Shown one piece after another: positions 59,524-64,000 of a stretch of 64,000 nt of DNA. A program made the position numbers and the translations under genes. The stretch lies in the NCBI GenBank assembly GCA_046351555.1, contig JAXLYI010000007.1, positions 62,001 to 126,000 on the forward strand. The letters are read 5' to 3'. The DNA comes from CAISKJ01 sp046351555 (GTDB taxonomy: Bacteria > Myxococcota_A > Polyangia > Polyangiales > Ga0077539). How positions within the stretch are numbered: the first letter of the stretch is position 1; each line of letters starts with the position of its first letter. The notes below the pieces were generated by a model. That model searched no databases. It saw nothing but the letters and a program-made list of their open reading frames with translations, and was not told the DNA's origin.

Positions 59524-60390
59524 TCACCGCAGGTCGACGGTCACCGGGCAGTGGTCGGAGACGACGGCGTACTCCGCGGTGGGCTGGTCGATCGGGTGCG
59601 CCCGGCACGCGAGGCGCGCGCAGTAGCCGTGCACCGTCGCCGCGACGTCCGCGCCGTCGCTCAGCAGCACGTGGTCGAGCACCGAGGGCTCGAACCTCCC
59701 GCGCGGCCCGCGCCAGTACTCCGTGCACGCGAGGCCCGCGGTGGCCACGGCCATCCCCGCGGCGCGCGCGGACTCGGTGACGAGCGCCCGCTCGCCGCCC
59801 GCGTCGTCGAGCCAGCCGGTGGAGTTGACGTCGCCGAGCACCACCACCCGCACAGTACCGCCCTCGCGCAGCCGCCGGGCGATCTCGCCGACGCGGCCCC
59901 ACTGCGCGCGACGACGCTCCACGCGCTCGGGCTCGGCGCCCGCCGCGAGGTGGAGGGTGAGCGCCGTCACGCGCGTCCCACGGTGAACGAACGTCGCCGC
60001 GAGGCCCGAGCGGTCGTCGCCCGCGCACGCCTCCCCGCCCGCCGGCTCGAGCGACGGGAACTCCCGCACCCCCGCCAGCTTCACCGCGCGCGGGTCGTAG
60101 AGGAACCCCACCCGCAGCGAGCGCTTGCCCCCGCAGCGCGAGAGCACATGCGCGTACCGACGTCCCCGCGCGGCGAGGCGCTCCTCCAGCGCGGCCACCG
60201 CGCGCTCGTCGACGACCTCCTGCAACGCGAGCGCGTCGGGGCGCGCGTCGAGGATCACGCTGGCGAGGCGGTCGAGGTCGGTGGGTTCGGCGCCGAGGTT
60301 GCGGACGTTGTACGTCCCGAGGCGGAAGGGCGCGGGCTCGCGGCAGGCGAGGGAGAGGAGGGGAAGCAGAAGGAAGGCGCGGGCGGACAC
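59524..60390 (-). CDS. Endonuclease/exonuclease/phosphatase-family lipoprotein
   Basis: 288 residues; lipoprotein signal (AFLLLPLLSLAC). EEP fold: RLGTYNVRNLG, DALALQEVVDE (metal-binding Glu), VTALTLHLAAG (His), VVLGDVNSTGWLDD (Asp-x-Asn) and AVVSDHCPVTVDL (Asp-His). The full catalytic set is present. Being exported, it may act on extracellular DNA or phospholipid head groups. GTG 60390 gives the signal peptide. Confidence 0.88.
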   Translation of the reverse strand: MSARAFLLLPLLSLACREPAPFRLGTYNVRNLGAEPTDLDRLASVILDARPDALALQEVVDERAVAALEERLAARGRRYAHVLSRCGGKRSLRVGFLYDPRAVKLAGVREFPSLEPAGGEACAGDDRSGLAATFVHRGTRVTALTLHLAAGAEPERVERRRAQWGRVGEIARRLREGGTVRVVVLGDVNSTGWLDDAGGERALVTESARAAGMAVATAGLACTEYWRGPRGRFEPSVLDHVLLSDGADVAATVHGYCARLACRAHPIDQPTAEYAVVSDHCPVTVDLR

Positions 60391-60424
60391 GGCGCGGCAG
60401 TGATGAACCCCGCGCGGGGGTTTG

Positions 60425-60829
60425 TCACGGAGCGAGCGAGGAGAGGAGCGAGGCTTCGACGCCGGCGAGGGCCTGGCGGGCGCGGGCGAGCGCCATCCCG
60501 AGGTTGGCCGACGCGCGGGAGACGGTGACCACCGCGACGCCCGGGCGCCGACGGCAGCGCTGGAAGATGAAGGCCGCGCCGTCGGAGACGACCACCACGT
60601 CGTGCACGGTCGACTCGCCCGACTCGGCGAAGGCCTGCGCGAGCTGCGGGAGGCGCGAGCCCTGGAAGAGCATCTCCGCCGAGGTGGCGAGCAGGTCGAG
60701 GTCGCTGCCGCGGCGGTCGCCGTCGACGCGGACGGCGAGGAGCATCCCGGTCGGCAGGTCGACCACCCCGGCGGCGAGGCACTCGGGGACGGCGTTGCGG
60801 ACGGTGTCGATGACGTCGTCGAGCTTCAT
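60425..60829 (-). CDS. Roadblock/LC7-like small protein
   Basis: 134 residues with the alternating strand/helix pattern of Roadblock/LC7 proteins: LDDVIDTVRNAVPECLAAGV, then DLPTGMLLAVRVDG, LDLLATSAEMLFQG, VHDVVVVSDGAAFIFQR, VAVVTVSRASANLGMALARA. Such proteins regulate MglA-type small GTPases controlling polarity and motility, but no GTPase gene lies here. The family call rests on overall pattern. Confidence 0.65.
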   Translation of the reverse strand: MKLDDVIDTVRNAVPECLAAGVVDLPTGMLLAVRVDGDRRGSDLDLLATSAEMLFQGSRLPQLAQAFAESGESTVHDVVVVSDGAAFIFQRCRRRPGVAVVTVSRASANLGMALARARQALAGVEASLLSSLAP

Positions 60830-60886
60830 GAGGTTCTCTCCGGGCTCAACGACGGCGCGGCGGGGGTGCTTGAGCGCGCGGGTGTC

Positions 60887-62392
60887 CTACCACCGCGCTT
60901 CGAAGCGGCGGAGCGCGACGTCGAACGCCCACTGGGCGCGGGCCCGGTCGCTGCGGGCCACGAGCGCCGCGCAGGCGGGCGCGCGAGGTTCATCCCCCGA
61001 CTCCCCGGCGCAGGCCGCGATGGGCGCGCCGTCGTCGCCCCACAGGGGATCGCCCGCGGCGAAGGAGTGCGCGAGGCCGTTGCGCGCCAGGGACTTCAGG
61101 TCGCTCCAGGAGAGCCCCCACCACCCGAGCGCGCGGAGGTACTCCCGCGACAGGTCGCTGCGCGAGACGCCCTGGTCGTCGGTGCAGAGCGTCACCGCCA
61201 CGCCCGCCGCGCGGTAGAGCGCGAAGGGGTGCGCCGCGCCGCTCACCCCGAGGATCTGCTCCGCGCTCGACGGGCACACCTCCACCGCCACGCGCCGCCG
61301 CGCCATCTCCGCGAGGAGCCCGGCCGCGTCGCGCTCCCACGCGAGGTCGGTGCCGTGCCCGACGCGCCGCGCGCCCGCCACGAGCACCGCGTCGCGGATG
61401 TGGAAGCTCGTGTCCTCCGGCGGGGCGAGCGCGGGCGTGAGCTCGCCGGCGTGCAGGGTGACGGGCACCAGCGTCCCGCGCGCCGTGAGGTGGGCCACCG
61501 CGCGCATGTGGTCGCCGTAGTCGCGCCGCGCCACCGGGTCGTCCTCCGGGGCCACCAGGTTGATCGCCACCACGCGCGGGTCGGCCTGGACCACCTTCAC
61601 CGCCGCGGCGATCTGCGCGAACACCTCCTCGCGCGGCAGCGTGCGGATGACGTGGACGATCGTGCGGACGGTCACCCGGCACCCCGGGTCTTCGTCGGGC
61701 GTGCCGCAGCGGAGGAGCGAGCGGACGCGCTCCTGCTGGGCGTCGAGGCGGGCGCGGGCGCCGGCGACGATCGCGTCGAGGTCGGCCTCGGGGAGGCGGG
61801 CGCGGAGGGCGGCGAGGTCGTCGCTCCAGCCCGCGGCGCGGCCGAGGCGCCCCGCGGACCCGACGCCGAGCGACTGCATGGTCTCGAGGTACCAGGTGTT
61901 CTCGCGGGCGAGGCGGGCGACGGCCTCGGCGAGCATGTCGCCCGAGCGCTCGCGGCGCGCGTCGAAGGCGTCGAAGGTGGCGAAGAAGTGGTCGTGCCCC
62001 GAGCCCTGCGCCGGGCCGAAATTGCGCATCGAGAAGCCGTCGACGAGCGCGTTGTAGAGCCCGACGTCGCGCGCGAGCGCCTCGGCCGCGGGCAGCGACC
62101 CCTGCGCGGCGTCGCACGGCGGCTCGAGGATCGCCGCGGGCGAGCGCCGCACGCACCACCCGTCCTCGGCGGCCCAGCGGAGGTACGACTCCGCGTAGAT
62201 CGCGCCCGAGAGGTGGTGGTGCAGGTCGCCCCCCTTGGGCATCTCGCGGAGGAAGGAGGCCTGCATCGCCGTCTGCCCGCGGATCGCGTCGAGGTGGCGC
62301 GCGGTGCGGGCGGCGGGCGTGTTGGTGAGGGACGCGGACGCGCAGCCGAGGGCGAGCGCGCAGCCGAGGGCGAGGCGGAGGGGCGACGTCAC
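60887..62392 (-). CDS. Secreted adenosine-deaminase-family lipoprotein
   Basis: 501 residues; lipoprotein signal (LALGCALALGC). Metal-dependent deaminase motifs: GGDLHHHLSGA (His-x-His), VTLHAGELTPAL (His and Glu), RRVGHGTDLAW, VEVCPSSAEQIL and VTLCTDDQGVS (Asp-Asp). The length and export signal recall secreted ADA/ADGF-type enzymes that convert extracellular adenosine. GTG 62392 overlaps the stop of the upstream lipoprotein (GTGA). Substrate not proved. Confidence 0.88.
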   Translation of the reverse strand: MTSPLRLALGCALALGCASASLTNTPAARTARHLDAIRGQTAMQASFLREMPKGGDLHHHLSGAIYAESYLRWAAEDGWCVRRSPAAILEPPCDAAQGSLPAAEALARDVGLYNALVDGFSMRNFGPAQGSGHDHFFATFDAFDARRERSGDMLAEAVARLARENTWYLETMQSLGVGSAGRLGRAAGWSDDLAALRARLPEADLDAIVAGARARLDAQQERVRSLLRCGTPDEDPGCRVTVRTIVHVIRTLPREEVFAQIAAAVKVVQADPRVVAINLVAPEDDPVARRDYGDHMRAVAHLTARGTLVPVTLHAGELTPALAPPEDTSFHIRDAVLVAGARRVGHGTDLAWERDAAGLLAEMARRRVAVEVCPSSAEQILGVSGAAHPFALYRAAGVAVTLCTDDQGVSRSDLSREYLRALGWWGLSWSDLKSLARNGLAHSFAAGDPLWGDDGAPIAACAGESGDEPRAPACAALVARSDRARAQWAFDVALRRFEARW

Positions 62393-63417
62393 GGGCGGAG
62401 GACTTCGAAGCGCAGGCGGTAGGTGACGGGCGCCGCGAGGTCGGCCGCGGTGCTCACGCGGACGTGGTAGGTGCCGGCGGTGGCGACGCGCTGCGCGAAG
62501 GTCTCGCTCTCGGTGATGGCGGGGCAGCGGTTGGCCATCGTGGCGACGCCCGCGCCGCCCGTCGTCCGCCCGTCGGGGAGCACCCACGCCATGCGGAACT
62601 CCGGCGCCCCCGCCTCGCACGGCCGCCCGTTGACGTCGAGCATGGTGGCGCGCACCGAGCCGCCGGCGGCGAGCTCGACCGCGAACATGTCGAAGTCGCA
62701 GCGCCCGCCGAGGGTGCCCTGCACGGTGACGGTGCCCGCGCCGCCGGGGGGCGAGATCACGTTGGGGTCGGAGAAGTCGTCGTTGGGCTCCTGCTCGGTG
62801 GCGTTGTCGCCGAGCTCGGCGCGGCAGAGGGCGTCGCAGCCGTCGCCGGGGGTGCGGTTGCGGTCGTCGCACGACTCGCCGTGCTCGCGGTTGCCGTCGC
62901 CGCAGGTGGCGCGGAGCACGGTGAGCTCGTAGCGCCCGCCGCCCGTGCGCGCGCTGTCGATGCCGATGAGGTACTCGCGCGTCTCGCGGGCGCGGAAGGA
63001 GAGGTGCTCGTCGCGGCCGTCGCCGCACTCGTCGAGGCCCACCGTGCACGCGCGCTCGTCGCAGCCGGGCAGCACGTAGATGGCCGGGTTGCTGGCGCCC
63101 TCGAGCACCTTGACGTGGAAATGCCAGAGCTCGCCGGCGGTCATGTTCACGCGGAAGAAGCCGTCGTTGCCGGGCAGCGAGCGGCCCGTGCACGACGCGA
63201 GGTCGGCGAGGTCGTTGGCGAGCGGGCGCGTGTCGATGGCGTACTCGCCGGAGGGCCGGAGGATGAGCGCCGCGGTCGCGCCGCAGCGGTCGCCGAGGGC
63301 GAGCGGGGTGGGGCCGGTCGCGTCGGCGCCCGCGTCACGCTGGAGGTAGAGCTGCGCGTCGAAGACGTTGCAGCCCGCGAGGAGGGCGAGCAGGGCGACA
63401 GGGCGGCGGGGGGTCAT
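62389..63417 (-). CDS. Cys-rich lipoprotein with DUF4215-type motif
   Basis: 342 residues; lipoprotein signal (VALLALLAGCN). Two beta-sandwich, pre-peptidase-like domains (FFRVNMTAGELWHFHVKVLE, FAVELAAGGSVRATMLDV) flank the DUF4215 repeat, CGDGNREHGESCDDRNRTPG plus DGCDALC, frequent in myxobacterial surface proteins. Its ATG overlaps the preceding gene's stop (ATGA), and its own stop overlaps the deaminase start, so three genes are coupled. Adhesive or structural role likely. Confidence 0.85.
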   Translation of the reverse strand: MTPRRPVALLALLAGCNVFDAQLYLQRDAGADATGPTPLALGDRCGATAALILRPSGEYAIDTRPLANDLADLASCTGRSLPGNDGFFRVNMTAGELWHFHVKVLEGASNPAIYVLPGCDERACTVGLDECGDGRDEHLSFRARETREYLIGIDSARTGGGRYELTVLRATCGDGNREHGESCDDRNRTPGDGCDALCRAELGDNATEQEPNDDFSDPNVISPPGGAGTVTVQGTLGGRCDFDMFAVELAAGGSVRATMLDVNGRPCEAGAPEFRMAWVLPDGRTTGGAGVATMANRCPAITESETFAQRVATAGTYHVRVSTAADLAAPVTYRLRFEVLRP

Positions 63418-64000
63418 CGTCGGAGGTAGGGGTTGGACTCCAGCGCGGGGTCCTGCACGCGCGGCGCGCCGGCGTCGGCGCGGGCGGGGCGCGGGAGGCG
63501 CGGGCGGTGGCGACCGGAGGGCTCGGCCACCGCGGGCGCGGGGGCCTCGGGGCCTCGGGCGCGGGGGCTGCCGCAGGCGGCGCGGGCTCGACGAAGGCCG
63601 AAGCCGCGGGCGCAGGAGCAGGCGCGGCAGGGGGCGGAGCAGCGGGCGGCGCGACGGGCGACGTCGCGGCGGGGGCGGGGCGGGCGGCGGCGACGGCGGG
63701 CGTGGGGCGCGAGCGGACCCACCAGACCCCGCCCGCGGCGACGGCGGAGGCGAGCGCGGCGGCGGCGACGACGCGGGCCCGCGAGGGGGACAGCGCGGGC
63801 GTGACGCTCGGGCGCGGCGCGGTGAGGGCGGCCCTGGCCTGCGGGCCCACCTCGATCGCGGGGATGCTGGCGCTCGTCTCCTTGGGCGGCGTCGCGTTGC
63901 CGGGGGCGGGCGTGGCGGCGAGGGTCTCGCCCTCGACCATCGACTTCGTGCGGACGCGATCCTCCACCGCGGGGGCGGGGGCGCGGCCGGTGGTGACGGA
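63414..64000 (-). pseudogene. Membrane Ser/Thr-kinase-like C-terminal tail, partial and probably frameshifted
   Basis: The frame enters from the right edge: a Thr/Ala/Pro-rich segment (SMVEGETLAATPAPGNATPP), one membrane helix (RVVAAAALASAVAAGGVWWV) and a Pro/Ala linker, as in C-termini of membrane Ser/Thr kinases. Reading on leads to an Arg/Pro-rich tail past 63414. Shifting one base near 63541-63560 gives EAPAPAVAEPSGRH, then VQDPALESNPYLRR and a stop at 63414 that overlaps the next ATG as ATGA. The frameshift may be an assembly error. The kinase domain, if present, is outside the window. Confidence 0.6.

Noticed and set aside
60422..62422. Plus-strand frame of 666 codons
   Set aside because: Antisense of the LC7-like and deaminase genes; no recognisable feature.

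Overview
The window is chromosomal DNA of a very GC-rich Gram-negative bacterium, most probably a myxobacterium-like member of the Myxococcota (Polyangiales/Sandaracinaceae-like). This is inferred from gene content: MYXO-CTERM-type sorting tails (46447-47727, 51342-52124, a related tail at 45022-46356), a metallo-mystery pair (MbnP/MbnH, 42903-44937), several sigma-54 activators, a serine/threonine kinase, many lipoproteins, GTG starts and 1-20 nt gene overlaps. No rRNA, tRNA, CRISPR array or phage was seen.

Layout. 1-4402: partial lipoprotein, SulP anion transporter, GT-C-like glycosyltransferase, prolyl iminopeptidase. 4425-7512: beta-helix secreted protein, then Mrr-type nuclease, small protein and HNH nuclease. 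7531-18541 is the most striking region. A tightly overlapping minus-strand operon encodes a TPR/beta-barrel outer-membrane protein, a PqqD-like chaperone, an ATP-grasp ligase, a fold-III PLP decarboxylase, a urea-transporter/M23-peptidase fusion and a TPR protein. It faces a plus-strand kinase / NtrC-type regulator / kinase operon. The shared 200-bp gap holds two face-to-face sigma-54-like promoters and three palindromes. I read this as one self-regulated system making or handling a modified amino acid or peptide at the envelope; its product is unknown.

18546-26807: Bax1-XPB nuclease/helicase pair, degenerate isochorismatase-fold protein, HD-GYP/LuxR regulator, NmrA-like reductase, secreted lectin-like protein, MFS transporter. 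26844-34859: FHA/sigma-54 activator, formylglycine-enzyme-like lipoprotein, PEGA protein, Ser/Thr kinase, secreted proteins and a papain-like lipoprotein peptidase; two divergent gaps carry repeated GTGCGG-N4-CCGCAC palindromes. 34899-38519: HpcH-like lyase overlapping a flavoprotein-methyltransferase fusion, whose last 40 bp are duplicated on the far side of a Uma2 nuclease gene. 38664-45060: EF-hand lipoprotein, decayed IS110 element, beta-barrel protein and MbnP-MbnH, the pair bracketed by an imperfect direct repeat copying the 3' end of the next gene. 45022-53079: phosphoesterases, MYXO-CTERM protease, propeller-like protein, and a c-type-heme / MYXO-CTERM / histidine-rich membrane protein trio.

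53281-64000: hypothetical protein, isocitrate-dehydrogenase-family enzyme, membrane protein, a lower-GC two-gene unit of a sensor kinase and a receiver fused to a PD-(D/E)XK nuclease (a possible Detocs-like defence system), then exo/endonuclease-phosphatase, LC7-like, adenosine-deaminase-like and DUF4215 lipoprotein genes, and the tail of a probable membrane Ser/Thr kinase cut by the window edge. Two genes (4425-5990, 63414-64000) look frameshifted in C/G-rich tracts; base errors in the assembly are possible.
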